Positions 19,255 to 30,716 are shown, counted from the first letter of the stretch. The stretch is 64,000 bases of DNA from Echria macrotheca (GCA_030411725.1 MU839838.1:806001-870000); one strand, 5' to 3'. The notes: a model not told the origin generated them from the letters alone. A program made the numbers and translations.

Positions 19255-21744
19255 ATGTCGGAGAAGACGCTCCCGGGGGCTCACCCCCCTCCACATATTC
19301 CACATATCGCCGCTCCCGGCCCACACCGAAGCCGGTGCCCCGGACGATTCCGCTTTCTCCGGGGTGCTCTCCTCGTCTTTGGCGGTCTGGCTGTTTTCCA
19401 CACATGCTTCCGCAATCGATCGGGAACCCACTTCCCCGGCTCTATCCCGTCGGCTATTCCCAGGACCGATGATGTCTGCTTGACACCGGCTTGCGTTCAC
19501 GCCTCGTCCGAGATCTTGTACAATCTGTCGCCCAACTACAAGGACCTTGACCCCTGCACCGACTTCGAGGAGCTCGTTTGCGGAGGCTGGAGGGAACGCC
19601 ATGACCTCCGCCCGGATCAGGGCGATGCTTTCACCGGCACCATCATGTCTGAGAACTCCCAGCTCCTGCTCCGTCACATCCTAGAGGCGCCCTATCCCAA
19701 GGACTCGAGCGTATGACTTGATCCCGCTGCCTCTTTTGGTTCTGCTGACACGTGAACAGCACTCCTTCTTCTCGCCCCTGCAGCTCACTGCCTCCAGTCA
19801 CTCGGTTGACGAGGACAACTTTGAAAAGTTGACCTCCGCCTACAAGGCGTGTCTGGACGAATCGACCATCAAAAAGCTGGGTATTCAGCCTCTTGTCCCC
19901 ATCATCGAGGAGGTCAAGAAATCGTTCCCCTCGTCGGCCAATGGTGCCCGTTCAGCCAACTCCCTCAGTGACACCATCCTGCTGCTCGCCCAGTACGGTG
20001 TTTCGGGGCTGGTATCATCTGGCACCGGCGCTGACGACACCAACCCTGACGTGGTTGTGGTCTCTGTGTCGGCCCCTTGGAGAATTGGTCTTCCCGCAAA
20101 GGAGCGCTACGAGGACGATGCCCTCGTGAAGAAGTATACGGGTGTCGTGGTCGATGTTCTGTCCCAGCTGAGTTCGGATGTTGACAAGGATGTCCTCGCT
20201 GGCGTCGTCGAGCTGGAGAAGAAACTTGCCGCCGCCTCGCCGAGTACCGAAGACCGTCAGGATGTGACGGTATGTGCAAACTCATTCTGATATTTGCTCA
20301 CGTCTAATCTGGTCACAGAAATACTATAACCCCATGTCTCTCAAGGAAGCGTCTGCTCTGGCTCCTAAAATCGGCCTGGCCCACATCATCACGAGCTTGG
20401 CGTCAGGGAAGGACGTCGACCGGTTGATCGTCATGGCGCCAAAGTATCTGAAGGAGCTTCAAACTATCCTCGAGGATACGGACGATGCTGTGCTGCAGAG
20501 CTACTTTGTCTGGAAGGTGGTCCAGTCTTTTTACTCTTATGTTGACTCGCCCGTTGTCAAGCCCTACAAAGGGTTTGTCAATGAGCTCGCTGGCAAGGTA
20601 GGCCCACGTGTCTTGCAGTCTATCATGAAGCTTACAGTGGTAGGACCCCAACTCGGAGCCCGAGCGCTGGCGCACCTGCGTGGGCCATGTCGATGATGGC
20701 CTTGGCTGGATCCTCTCTCGCTTCTTCGTCGAGAAAGCCTTTTCTGCGGCAGCCAAGGAATTTGGTGACCTGATTGTTTCCGATATCAAGGACGAATTCT
20801 CCAAGAAGCTCAAGGCCGCCGAGTGGATGGACGACGAAACGACCAAGAAGGCGATCGAGAAGGTTTACAACATCGTCCAGAAGATTGGGTATCCGACTAA
20901 GAGCCCCAATATCATGGATCCTGACAGCCTCGCATCGTTCTACAAGACTGTCAATGTCAGCTCCGATACGTACTTTGCAAACGCACTGCATATGACTGCC
21001 TTTGAGGTATCGGAGGAGTGGTCGACTCTCGGAAAGCCCGTTGACCGGGATCAGTGGGGCATGACTGTGCCTACCGTCAATGTAAGTTTTTCGGTACTGC
21101 AAGTCTTTTTCGAAGCTCATGTAAACCAGGCATACTATAATCCCAGCGGAAACGAGATCGTGTTCCCTGCCGGCATCATGCAATTCCCGGTCTTCGATGT
21201 TGATGTTCCCGCCTACGTTTCGTATGGTGCTTTTGGATCGGTTGCCGGCCATGAGCTGTCTCACGCGTTTGACTCGACCGGTCGTCATTTTGATCAGAAC
21301 GGCAACTATACCGACTGGTGGTCAAAGGAGACTGTCGAGGCATTCGAGAAGCGAGCGGATTGCTTCGTGAAGCAGTATAGCAACTTTACCGTTCCCGGGC
21401 CCGACGACAAGCCCCTTCATGTCAACGGCAAACTCACCCTGGGTGAGAATATCGCCGATGCAGGCGGCCTGTCGGCTTCGTTTCAGGCCTGGACGCGTCG
21501 GGCTGCCGAGAAGCCGAATCCCAACCTTCCTGGTCTGGAACACTTTACTCAGAGCCAGCTTTTCTTTGTTTCGTACTCGAACTGGTGGTGCGGAAAGTCG
21601 CGTCGCGACACGGCCATCAACCGCATCTACACGGATCCTCATGCGCCGAAGTGGGCGAGAATTCTGGGGACCATGGCGAACAGCCGTGAGTTCAGGGAGA
21701 GCTTCCAGTGCAAGAGCAAGGAGCCGACCTGTGAGCTCTGGTAG
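19255..21744 (+). CDS. M13 family zinc metallopeptidase (neprilysin-like)
   Basis: Type II membrane or secretory zinc endopeptidase of the neprilysin / endothelin-converting-enzyme family. Five exons: 19255-19710, 19760-20269, 20319-20597, 20644-21081, 21130-21744. All four introns are 46-49 nt with GT-AG ends and phase 0, giving 765 aa, the usual length. A single N-terminal hydrophobic segment (about 35-50) after a basic stretch acts as signal anchor. The M13 N-terminal domain begins at DDVCLTPACVHAS and DPCTDFEELVCGGW. The catalytic zinc site is HELSH (H602, E603, H606) with the third ligand E667 and D671 in GENIAD. The substrate-binding NAYY motif is rebuilt exactly at the exon 4/5 junction. 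The C-terminal Trp (CELW) matches the family ending. All key residues are present, so it should be active. Confidence 0.93.
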
Positions 21745-22569
21745 GGTAATTCAAAGCGGAGCACCTACCGGAGCGAGCGTAAGGGGGTGGAGGTAGGTGC
21801 GGAAGTTTGAATTCAAATGGGTTCATGTATACTGCGATGTATTTCTGGGTCTGTTGGGGTTGACATGAGCTTCTGAGGCTAGAGCAAAAGCAAGATTGCA
21901 CAAGTTTACTGTATTTTATCGAATCGAGTCACTTTCGCTTCAGCCCTTTCCTCCGGTCCCCAAAGGATTGAGTGAAGAGAAAGGGGAATGCACTCCAACA
22001 GCTCGGGTGAATACACTTGCATGAGTTTCCGTTCCCGCTCGTAGTGTCCGTTCCCGTCCGAGGCGCAGCAGACGTCCATGTTGGCAGAGAAATACGGAAT
22101 ACTAGGACGCTCAAGAAGATTTGGAATAAGCACAACGCGCGAGCGCAAAGTCTAGGTGCAGCGTCGTCAACTAAAATGCGTATAAAAGTTCCGTCGGTAT
22201 GCGGGACGGCACATGGGTACATGCATGTGGAGGAAAGCGACAGGACTGGCCAATGGGATTGTATCGCGTATAAGTGCGTATGCTCCGCCCCGGTGTTGTC
22301 CTACGGCCCATGACGACCTCCGGTCAATACCGAGGAAATCCTAGGATCTGGGTTTGATGCTGTTGTCGAGTCTGAAGTCTCAGGATGTATATAAGGACGC
22401 CGTTGGTCTGGAAGAATGGTTCTCGTCTGTATCATCAAGACACCACATCTAAGCATCACAGCAACGACTAGACAAAGCAAGACTCGATCATCCAGCCCTC
22501 CGCAATCAGTTCAAACAACACACACCATATCTGAGTGCTTTACTCGGTTTCAGCTTCTCTAATTACATC
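21745..22569. other. Intergenic, cupin promoter
   Basis: About 825 bp. No gene is seen apart from short open frames lacking ATG starts. The proximal 180 bp is the cupin gene promoter and leader with a strong TATATAAG (22388-22395). Confidence 0.5.
22388..22395 (+). promoter_or_regulatory. TATA box of cupin gene
   Basis: TATATAAG lies 175 bp upstream of the ATG at 22570. A long CA-rich leader (CATCAAGACACCACATC and similar) follows, the usual arrangement of a strong regulated fungal promoter. Confidence 0.6.
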
Positions 22570-23381
22570 ATGCTTCTCAACGCCTTCACGACCTCCATCG
22601 CGGCTCTGGCCTTCGCGTCGACCGCCGCCGCCGCTCCCCGAAACATCCCCCGCGACAATGCGGATCTAGTATCCAAGCTCCGCCAGGCCGACACGTTCGT
22701 ACCCATCCCCCCTTTCCAAATTTCTGGAAAATCTAACCATGGAATACAGCGCCGTCGACCGCTACCCCCTCCTCCCCAACAACTCCGACTTCGTCTTCGA
22801 TTTTACCGATCACCCGCTCAGCATGGCCAACGCCAAGGCCTTCCCCGCGCTCGTTGGGTCAGGCGTGTCCATCGCCTATGGCACCATCGAAGGTGTGTAC
22901 ACACATCCCCCTCCCCTGCCCCCATCCTCTCAAGACTTGAGACTAATTCTAAACAACAAAAAAAGCATGCGGCATGGCCTCCCTCCACATCCACCCGCGC
23001 TCCTCCGAAATCTTCGTAGTAACCAAGGGCAAGCTGATCACAGAAATGATCCCCGAGGGCGGCGTCTTGGATAGCAACACAAAAAAACCGCGCGTGATCG
23101 TCACCACGCTGTCGGCCAACCAGACCACCATCTTCCCGCAGGGCTCGTTCCACACGCAGATGAACCCGTTCTGCGAGCCGGCTTCCGCCGTGGCCGCGTT
23201 CCCCTCCGAGGATCCGGGGGCTGCGTTGGTGGTTCCGCAGGCTTTTGAGCTGACCGACGAGGTTGTTGCGAATTCGTTCGGTGGGGCGTTGAGTGCGGAG
23301 GATATAAAAAGGGTGAGGGAGGCGGTGCCGATGGGGGGGACTTTTGATGTTGCTGCTTGTCGGAAGAAGTGTGGTCTTTAA
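22570..23381 (+). CDS. Secreted cupin (spherulin/germin-like)
   Basis: Three exons: 22570-22694, 22750-22892, 22966-23381; 227 aa. Intron 1 (GTTCGT...TACAG, 55 nt) joins LRQAD to TAVDRYPLLPNNSDFVFDF, the conserved N-terminal motif of spherulin-like cupins. Intron 2 ends in AAAAG. Residues 1-22 are a signal peptide. Cupin motif 1 is in SLHIHPRSSEIFVVTKG (metal-binding His-x-His and Glu), and motif 2 is around FPQGSFHTQMNP. These proteins form secreted beta-barrels related to plant germins; activity varies (oxalate oxidase, SOD-like or none), so no substrate is assigned. Two C-terminal Cys (ACRKKCGL) may pair with each other. Its own TATA box suggests strong regulated expression. Confidence 0.85.
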
Positions 23382-24046
23382 GTGACTAGTCTTTTTGAGT
23401 CTTGGGTGGACTTTTGGATGGGGGGTTAAGGGGATGGGGATGGGTAATGGGTGCGTGTGTGAGTGGTGCGTGAGTGAGTGAGTGTTGGTCGGGGCGGTAC
23501 CTAATTGCTTTGTTTGCTTTAGATTTGGGTTATTAGTTCCTTGTAGCATTATAGAGTTTGGCAGAGAAGAACGCACTTGTGTCATATCATTCCGCATGAT
23601 CCCAGTGTGGATATTCCGTACTAGGACGATCATATTTAACTTTTTGGTTATGAGCAGGGTGTGCATAGCTCGAAGCTAGCATGTGAAGAACAGCCACTGC
23701 GTTTCTTCCGGGTGCATTAGATGACTCCTCCCATCCGCAAATCAGGCTTCAAACTGTCAATGAAGCGCTTCAAGACCGATCGTACCCTTCATAGGTACTA
23801 GATAGTAACCTTAGTTTTAATGCCTTCAATAGCCCTTTATGATACAGCTAGATCAAGTAACTTCTACCGGCCAGCCGAGTCACCAAGTCTCCTGGAACCC
23901 CTTGAGATAGCCCTCCTCGTCTTTGCCAAGATCAATCTATCAAGCAAACTCCACCTCTATCGATGACCTCTTCCCCTCTATCCCATCATCCATCACCCAT
24001 CACCCATCACCCACGACCCGTCAAACGCCATCGGTACCAAAAAAAA
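23382..24046. other. Convergent intergenic region
   Basis: Between the 3' ends of the cupin and PEBP genes. G-rich GTGTG/GAGTG repeats follow the cupin stop (23410-23490). Further on, CATCACCCATCACCC repeats lie at about 23990-24015. No gene seen. Confidence 0.5.
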
Positions 24047-24655
24047 TCAACCATGAGAAACAAAATAATTCACAGCAACCACCTCCCCCAGCCCCAACTT
24101 CCTCTCCGCCGCTCCCTGGTCCCACCGAATCCTCGCCCACAGCCCCGCCCCCGCCCCCATCCCCAAAACCTCATCCACCTTCTCCCCGTTTACTCCCTCT
24201 GGCTGCTCAAACAGCAAGAAGACATAGCGATGCGGCGCGCTCGGCCTCGGCGGGCCAGGCCCGCGGTACACAACCCTCCACTCTTTCGTCTTTGCCTCGA
24301 GCGGCACAAATCCACCACCCTCGGCGCCGTCAGCGACAACGACAAGATCGGTCTGGATCCCGTGCAGGATCGGACCTAGGATGGGCCACGACGGGAAGGG
24401 CGCGTCGAGGTCGATCGAGAAGGCTATGTATTTTTTGTTTGTGCCCGGTTTGATTGCGGATGACGATAGGGAGAGGGTGGGTGTTGGCGCGGCGGCGGGG
24501 ATGGATACGTCTGTCCCCGGCGTTGTGACGGTTACTTCGGGGAAGTGGATCCGTAAGAGCGGCAAGGGGTGGGCGTCGGGCTGCTTGTTGTTGTTGGCGG
24601 CCGCCGCGAGGGACTCGAGGGAGCGGGTTATGCTTTGGGGTAGTTGTGCTCCCAT
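24047..24655 (-). CDS. Phosphatidylethanolamine-binding protein (PEBP) family
   Basis: Single exon, 202 aa, ATG at 24655. PEBP/TFS1/FT superfamily, with the ligand-pocket motifs in recognisable but variant form: SIDLDAPFPSWPILGP (canonical DPDAPS) and PHRYVFLLFEQP (canonical GxHRY). Family members are small cytosolic beta-fold proteins that bind phospholipid head groups or inhibit proteases and kinases (yeast Tfs1 inhibits carboxypeptidase Y). No signal peptide. The protein ends NYFVSHG, close to the usual NYF end. It lies divergent to the MFS gene across 634 bp. The biological role in this organism is unknown. Confidence 0.85.
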   Translation of the reverse strand: MGAQLPQSITRSLESLAAAANNNKQPDAHPLPLLRIHFPEVTVTTPGTDVSIPAAAPTPTLSLSSSAIKPGTNKKYIAFSIDLDAPFPSWPILGPILHGIQTDLVVVADGAEGGGFVPLEAKTKEWRVVYRGPGPPRPSAPHRYVFLLFEQPEGVNGEKVDEVLGMGAGAGLWARIRWDQGAAERKLGLGEVVAVNYFVSHG

Positions 24656-25289
24656 TTTGTTTGGTGAGTTTATTAGGTGAAGTTGTAACTGTGAAAGATT
24701 GTGGTGGATGGACTTCCAAAAGGACCAGGTTCTGTCTTTTTATCTAGTTTCTAATCAAGAACGGAAGCGGCGAGCCACGCTGACATGTCCGAGTCCGACC
24801 CCGGACCGGCGTCATAACCCCGCCAGATCCGAGGCTATACGCCGCCGTTATCTCTGTTGTCTCGGACTACATTTCTTGTTTTATACGGGATGCAAAAAGC
24901 AGCCTCGCACTTTTGGAGATGCAAGATGCGATCATCGCCGGCGAATGGGTGGCGGGGCCGGGGCAAGTTCGTTGATTTGCTGCGTCGGTGCCGAACCGGC
25001 GCCGGTTGAGCTGCTATCCTCCGAAAGCCGTGATTGGTCAATTTCGGGGGTTTAACTCCTTTAACTCCAGTGGCAGAACCGGCAATGATCGTCTATTCCA
25101 CTTGCAGACGACGACATACGGCTTCTGTGTCACTGGTAAGCTAAACAAAATCATGCCGACTCCTCTCCGATTTCGGGTTTCTGAACTTGGGCAGGGGAAG
25201 ATGTCTTTCTCTTTTGTTTACATACCTATTTAACACTATTCCCACGGCAAAGAACTATCATTCTCTGAACCACCGACAGGAACATCAAA
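24656..25289. promoter_or_regulatory. Divergent promoter region, PEBP / MFS
   Basis: A 634-bp spacer between outward-facing starts. It contains short inverted CCGGCGCCGG-like sequences near 25000 and no open frame of note. Confidence 0.35.
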
Positions 25290-27090
25290 ATGGCAAGTTC
25301 AACAGAGAAAACACCAGGCCAGCCTGAACCCCCGAAACCAGAATCGCCCATTGAAGCCCCCATACACGACGAGGCTGCCATGGAAAACACCAAGGTGGCC
25401 ACCGAAAACACGTCCGGAGCATCCGACGCCGCCCCCTTCACCATCCTCACCCGCCGCACAAAGCTCTTCATCGTCTTCATGACCGCCTTCGCCACCCTGT
25501 TCTCGCCCTTTTCGTCCTTCATCTACCTCCCCGCCATCACGCCCATCGCGCACGACTACGGCCGGTCCATCGCCGACATCAACCTAACAGTAACCCTCTA
25601 CCAGGTCATGCAGGCCATCGCGCCGCTCTTCCTCGGCGATTTGTCGGATCAGCTCGGCCGGCGCCCCGTCTATCTCCTGTCGTTCACCATCTTTTTAGGG
25701 GCCAACATCGGGCTGGCGCTGCAGGACGACTACGCCGCGCTGATGGTGCTGAGGGCGCTGCAGAGCACGGGGTGCTCAGCCACGGTAGCCATCGGGAGCG
25801 CCGTCATGGCGGATTTTACTACCGCTGCGGACAGGGGCGGGTACATCACGGCGGTGCAGTCAAGCACCATGTTCGCGCCGGCGCTGGCACCGGTGGTGGG
25901 CGGGATCCTGACCCAGTTTCTGGGGTGGCGGTCGACGTTTTGGTTTCTCGTTATTGCTGCTGGTGTTTTTCTCGCTGTCTACATCCCTTTTGTGCCCGAG
26001 GTACGTTGCCACCCAGACTGTCACTCACCAGGAGCTAATCTAGTACCTAAAAATAATAGACGGCCCGCAAAATAGTAGGCAACGGCTCCATCCCGTAAGT
26101 TGTCAGATTGGATGCGGTGATTCCCTTCTTTTGGGTCATATATCGGCTGTCGTGAGAGTACTCCTGAACCCTAATAAGACGGGGCCCCAATAATACACAG
26201 TGATTTATTCTCTCAAAAGGAGACAAATACCTAGCTAATCCATCATTCTACACCACAGCCCACCGCGCCTCAACACCTCCCTAGCCTCGGCCGTCTCCCG
26301 ATCCCGCAAACCACCCGTCGACATCGAAACCCTTTCTCCTCCTCCACAAAAGTCCCGCACCGCCCTCCCCACCCTCAACATCCTCGCCTCCCTCCGCATC
26401 ATAGCCGAGAAAGACATCCTCCCCCTCCTCCTCTTCATGTCCCTCTTCGTCATGGCCAACTACGCCATCCTAGTCCCGCTACAGGACATCACCCGGCGCC
26501 GCTTCGCCTTCGACGACCTCCAAGTCGGCCTCTGCTTCATCCCTTTCAGTGTCGGCTCCGTTTTTGGGGCAGCCATCTCCGGCAGGCTACTCAACTGGAA
26601 TTACGCCCGCGTCGCGCGTGCGCACAGCCTCCCCGTCACGCGCAACAAGGACGACACCGCCCTGATGAGACAGTTTCCGATCGAGCAGGCGCGGCTCGAT
26701 CTCATGTGGCCTTTTACAATCCTCGCCGTGGCCATGATCATAGCCTGGGGCTGGGTTGTCTCCGAGTCAAAAAGTCTGGCGCCGCCGCTTGTGGTGTTAT
26801 TCTTTGCCGGGGCTGGGGTTGCTGCGCCGGTTAGTATCCTTACCACCTTGTTGGTGGATCTGTATCCCATGAACGCCGGGCGCGTGTCGGGCACGTTTAA
26901 TCTGACGAGGGCGACGTTCAGTGCCGTCGGCACCGCCGTCGTGCAGTATATCATTGACGCGTGGGGGTATGGGTTTACGTATTTGTTTTTAGGGTTGGTG
27001 GTGTTGGCGGCGAGTCCGTGTGTTTTGGTCGTGCGGAAGTGGGGGCCTGGTTGGAGGGAGGAGCGGTGGAGGCGGTTTAATCCGGAGTGA
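25290..27090 (+). CDS. MFS transporter, 12-TM DHA1 type
   Basis: Plasma-membrane proton antiporter of the major facilitator superfamily, drug:H+ antiporter-1 type (relatives of yeast Qdr/Dtr1). Three exons: 25290-26000, a 35-nt micro-exon 26060-26094, and 26259-27090; 525 aa. The micro-exon supplies TARKIVGNGSIP, the conserved central-loop motif of this subfamily (ETARxVVGNGSIPPP), which validates both splice junctions. About 45 polar N-terminal residues precede TM1. MFS motif A is in LGDLSDQLGRRPVY after TM2, and the TM4-TM5 region has LGWRSTFWF. The central loop separates two six-helix halves. The substrate cannot be told from sequence: drugs, quinidine-like cations, polyamines or metabolites are all possible. 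No drug-cluster genes are adjacent. Confidence 0.9.
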
Positions 27091-27927
27091 TTACCTAGAA
27101 TTAAAAAGATGGGAGGGGTGTCTTGGTTAGATATATACCTATTCTACCTTGTGGAGGTTGTTATTCCGTGAGGCGGCTCACGGCGCCTTGTATTCTAGCG
27201 GTTGGGGGTTGTGATTTACGTACCTCAGACTTCCTAGATGATTCCCGGTGGAGGCCGAGGGGGCGCTAGACAACGTCGACACCTTCCTCTTCTCATACCT
27301 ACCTACCTACCTACCTACCTACCTACTTAGGTAACCACGCCAGATACCAGAGGGGTATATAAGACAAATTTACCGAACCAGCATTCAAGCAAAGCGGCTC
27401 CGGACCACAACCGAGAAAACCTGGTTTGCAGGTATAAAACCCTTCGGGGTGTAGAGATCTTCACATTGTTGTACCCGTTTGAGTGGTCAAATGAGATCCT
27501 CTATTCGACAGTGGACTCCAGGAAGCGCTTTGAGGCCTCTTTTTTTGTCTTTCCGCGGATCAGACGAGACCAGGCTCGGTGCGGCGCCGGCGCTGAAGGG
27601 AGTGTGGAGTGTGAATGGTGCTGTTGGGAACGGGTAGGGTTGTGCATTTTTTTTGGTGTGGTAACGAGAGGATGGACGGTCGAGTTGGGTTGGTGTCGCT
27701 TTTTGGTTGATTTGATTACTGACTACCCATGACAATGCTCTCGGATGTTGACAAACAAAACAGTCTTTACAAGGCCATTTTGTCAAATATACGCCTGGAT
27801 CGTTCTAGATGCTTTTCAAGATTTATGTGGCCCCTAATACTATTTTATGTTGCACCATTGTCCCCGGACCCTTATGACCCTTTTTCCTACCGATGAACCA
27901 AATGAACATGCTCCTCGGCTATTCGAG
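27091..27927. other. Convergent intergenic region with (ACCT)n
   Basis: Between the 3' ends of the MFS and Rossmann-fold genes. It contains an (ACCT)7 microsatellite (27297-27324) and a GTATATAAGACAAA motif near 27355, but no gene with a domain was found downstream of it. Confidence 0.5.
27297..27324 (+). repeat. (ACCT)7 microsatellite
   Basis: Seven perfect ACCT units followed by ACTTAGGT. It resembles the many ACCTAGGT-type motifs scattered through the intergenic DNA of this window. Confidence 0.9.
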
Positions 27928-28830
27928 TCACACCCTCGCCTTCAACGGCACAAGCCCAAACGTATCCCAAAACTCACGCGTATCGTAGCACCTCCCCAAT
28001 TGCTCCATAGACCGCGGCAGCGCCTTCACATCCTTCGCCTCAGCCATCAGTTCAAAAACCCACTTCGCCTGCTCCGTCGGCTCATCTTCCCCCTTCAAAT
28101 CCGCCCACCCGACAAACAGCGCCCACCAGTCATATACAAACCCGTCGGTAAGCATCCACCTCTGCTCCTTTCCTTTGCTCTCCCACGTCTCCTCGGAAGC
28201 CGTCGCGACCGCAACAACAGACCGCGCCACATCCACCCCGTGAATCAGATGCAGACTCTTCTTCCCCTCCACCTCCTCCTTGGTCCGCCCGACCCTCGAC
28301 CCAACCCAGTGCCGCGGATCCCTCGCGCCGCCCCACAGCCCCGACAAGTTCAGCACACACCCTCCCAGCTCGCGCAGCTGATCCTCGGCAACGGCGCGGG
28401 GGTTCGACTTGTCGTAGGGTGAATGGCGAGTAACCCACGGTCCCTTGTCCGCAGTCTGTCCCTGCGAGCCCTGCCAGATGCCCGAGCTCCCGAGCTGAAT
28501 GAAGCGGAACTTGGGTTTTGACTGAGCGTTGTTGCGCGTATGAGTGGCGGCGTATGCCGCGACGAGCAGCTCGCTCGGGCCGACGCCCGTCAGCGGGAAC
28601 GTGATCAGCACGCTGCGGGCGCGGGGCAGCGCGGCGATGGCGCTGCGCTGCTTGTCCTGGTCGGGCGCGGACGGATCGAAGCGGAAAGGGATGGTGGGGT
28701 GGTCCGCCACGCTCCGGCCGTCGGTCGTGGTCGCGGCGAAGGCGAGGCCGCGCTGCTTGAGGAGGGGGATCAAAAAGGTTGCCGTCCACCCGGCGCCGAG
28801 GATCAGGAGGTCTAGTTCTTCCATTGTCAT
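27928..28830 (-). CDS. NAD(P)-binding Rossmann-fold protein (atypical SDR)
   Basis: Single exon, 300 aa, ATG at 28830 (a second Met two codons in). The N-terminus LLILGAGWTATFLIPLLKQRG is a Rossmann beta-alpha-beta with a GxGxxA-like glycine turn. FRFIQLGSSGIW and a later SPYDKSNPRAVAEDQL give an extended-SDR-like layout in which Y and K are not in the classical YxxxK spacing. This resembles the atypical SDR group (bacterial YeeZ-like proteins). The likely role is oxidoreductase or NAD-dependent epimerase-like, cytosolic. No substrate is indicated. A telobox-like AAACCCTAACCCT lies about 140 bp upstream of the start. The 3' end converges on the MFS gene. Confidence 0.7.
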   Translation of the reverse strand: MTMEELDLLILGAGWTATFLIPLLKQRGLAFAATTTDGRSVADHPTIPFRFDPSAPDQDKQRSAIAALPRARSVLITFPLTGVGPSELLVAAYAATHTRNNAQSKPKFRFIQLGSSGIWQGSQGQTADKGPWVTRHSPYDKSNPRAVAEDQLRELGGCVLNLSGLWGGARDPRHWVGSRVGRTKEEVEGKKSLHLIHGVDVARSVVAVATASEETWESKGKEQRWMLTDGFVYDWWALFVGWADLKGEDEPTEQAKWVFELMAEAKDVKALPRSMEQLGRCYDTREFWDTFGLVPLKARV

Positions 28831-29189
28831 TGCCTAAAATTCTCGCGCGATATTGTGAGAACGGGCAGAAGGTGTTGAGGTCTGTGAGGGGATGTGGTGT
28901 GTGTTGATGTGAAACCAAGATGTCGTCTGGTCAGTGACGAAATCGGCAGGGTTTGCTTGTCCGACAATGTAAACCCTAACCCTGAGCCGTGCTGGCGATG
29001 ACTACCTCTGAGCGTGCATGACTTGTCTAGAGAGTCCTATCGTACTTTGCCAAATTTTGCTTCCTCTGCAGCTGTTGGATAACGAACGAGGGGGGTTGGC
29101 GGAGCCACTGCCGGAGCCACATCGACAACCGACAGGCGCCATTTCGTTGCAATCTAGTCGTCTTTCGTAGCGCTACTGCCTGTGCATGA
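28831..29189. other. Intergenic with telobox motif
   Basis: About 360 bp. It holds the upstream region of the Rossmann-fold gene with AAACCCTAACCCT at 28971-28983. No gene seen. Confidence 0.45.
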
Positions 29190-29477
29190 TATTGTCCTGT
29201 CCACCTGGGTCGGACCGACCTTCCCGCGGATGAGAGGATGCAGCAGTACCTGGACCTGAGCGCCTGGAGACGACATATCTCGGAATGCATCCCGGCCTAT
29301 ATCCGAACTCGACCCGACTCGATCAATATTCCATGCTCGCATTCGGGATGTCCTGTCTTGCTGCCTTCGGAGGAAGACCTGTGGCATCACCTCAGAGATA
29401 TTCACAGCGTCGAAGAGGCTCCCACGAAAAAGCGCAAATCAAGCCCTAAAGAGAGTCAGGACGACGGGGTCGGATGA
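29190..29477 (+). pseudogene. 3' remnant of a C2H2 zinc-finger gene
   Basis: The frame is open from 29190, with the first ATG at 29238, to a stop at 29475-29477. It reads as the C-terminal zinc-finger tail seen in large fungal C2H2 proteins: PADERMQQYLDLSAWRRHI, then CSHSGCPVLLPSEED and HHLRDIH (C-x4-C ... H-x4-H), then a basic nuclear-localisation-like tail (APTKKRKSSPKE). No upstream exons with matching character were found, and a stop lies just before the open part. It may be a truncated gene copy, or the last exon of a gene whose 5' part is lost or was not recognised. If translated from 29238, the product is 79 aa. Confidence 0.45.
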
Positions 29478-29778
29478 CCTCGCCCTGCCAAGAAGACGCG
29501 AACCAAACTTCCAACAGACCGGATTATACCTTATGCCCACGAAGTAATAAATAGCAGATTGACTCATAACTACGGCCTTGACGAAGTGCAGTTTGGGCCC
29601 TAGTCTAGCTCGAGGGAAAACCAGCATGCCGTTTGCCACTCTCATGCCGCTTCGTAGCAGGCATGTGACGTATTCAACAAAATCCAAAGTGGGGGATTAA
29701 ATGCCCGAGATACTTAAAGCATGCGAGTGTCCCTTTCCCTTTCCGTGGGTGGTTCCTGCTTTATTGAACCTGGACAAA

Positions 29779-30554
29779 ATGCCACGCCGGCTTCGGGACC
29801 TTTGGCGGCGCCTCTTGGACGGGTCTTCTGCCCACCAGAGTGACCAGTCCTCTTCCCATCAGAGCGTCCAGCATAAACCAACTCGGCGCCCGACACCCCT
29901 CCATGCTACCATCTGGCTCCTAGAACAGATTTGCCGCCGTATCGCTGCCTGGGCATTGCCGACCCAGTTGCGTGTATGGCCGCCATCTCGACTGCCATCT
30001 ACACCGCCGCCGTCGCCTCACCTGCCGCGGCAGTGTCAACCGTCACCGACGCCGTAGCTGCTGTTATTAGAGATACCGCCTTCTTTGTGGCCCACCAATC
30101 ACCTGACGTGGCGCCAGCCGCTGCTGCCGCCATAGCTGCTGCAATCGCCAATATTGTCAACACTTCTGCCCGCACGCCGCCCGGAGCATCTACTCCTACT
30201 GTGGAGGATATGAAGGCCAGCGCCTTCAGCACCGTTCATGTCCTGAGTCACCTACCGGATCGTACCTACAAGTCCACGAGGGCCTTAGCGGCTGCAGTTT
30301 TTCCCACGTTCCACCCCGTTTGGAAGGTTATGAGAACCGTATCAGCCACATCGGCACCTGCTGTCGCTTGTGCCCTTGATAGTGCCGTTACCAGCGTCAC
30401 CAGTGCTGTTGCCGCCACCGCTGGACCAGAATGCATGCTGAACACTGCGTCTACGTACGCGGATAACGCCCGCCGCGTCGCTCGTGTCCTCACGGACGGT
30501 GTTGCCGCTTTGATGGTGCAGGAACACCCGACACTTGTGGCCAAATCTGCCTAA
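29779..30554 (+). CDS. Alanine-rich hypothetical protein
   Basis: Unknown family. Two models fit. Model A splices 29779-29971 to 30034-30554 (62-nt intron, GTGTAT...GGCAG), giving 237 aa that begin MPRRLRDLWRRLL. Model B starts at the ATG at 29976 with no intron (192 aa). Both share the C-terminal 170 residues, rich in Ala, Val and Thr with helical periodicity (for example DAVAAVIRDTAFFVAH), no clear TM segments and no signal peptide. Codon third positions favour C and G, which supports coding. The 5' half in model A is basic and Ser/Gln-rich. No homologue is recognised; it may be lineage-specific. Confidence 0.45.
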
Positions 30555-30716
30555 CGTGTGTGGACAAATATCGGCTACACATTTGGGAGTTTGGTGCGCG
30601 GCTCAGCGTTGGCCGTATAGTCTCGTTTCATGATACAAGGAGCTCGCATTGTCAGTTCGAAACCGCACCTCTTACATTTTTGCATTTCCAGCTCTCCTCA
30701 AAGAATCCTCGGAACC

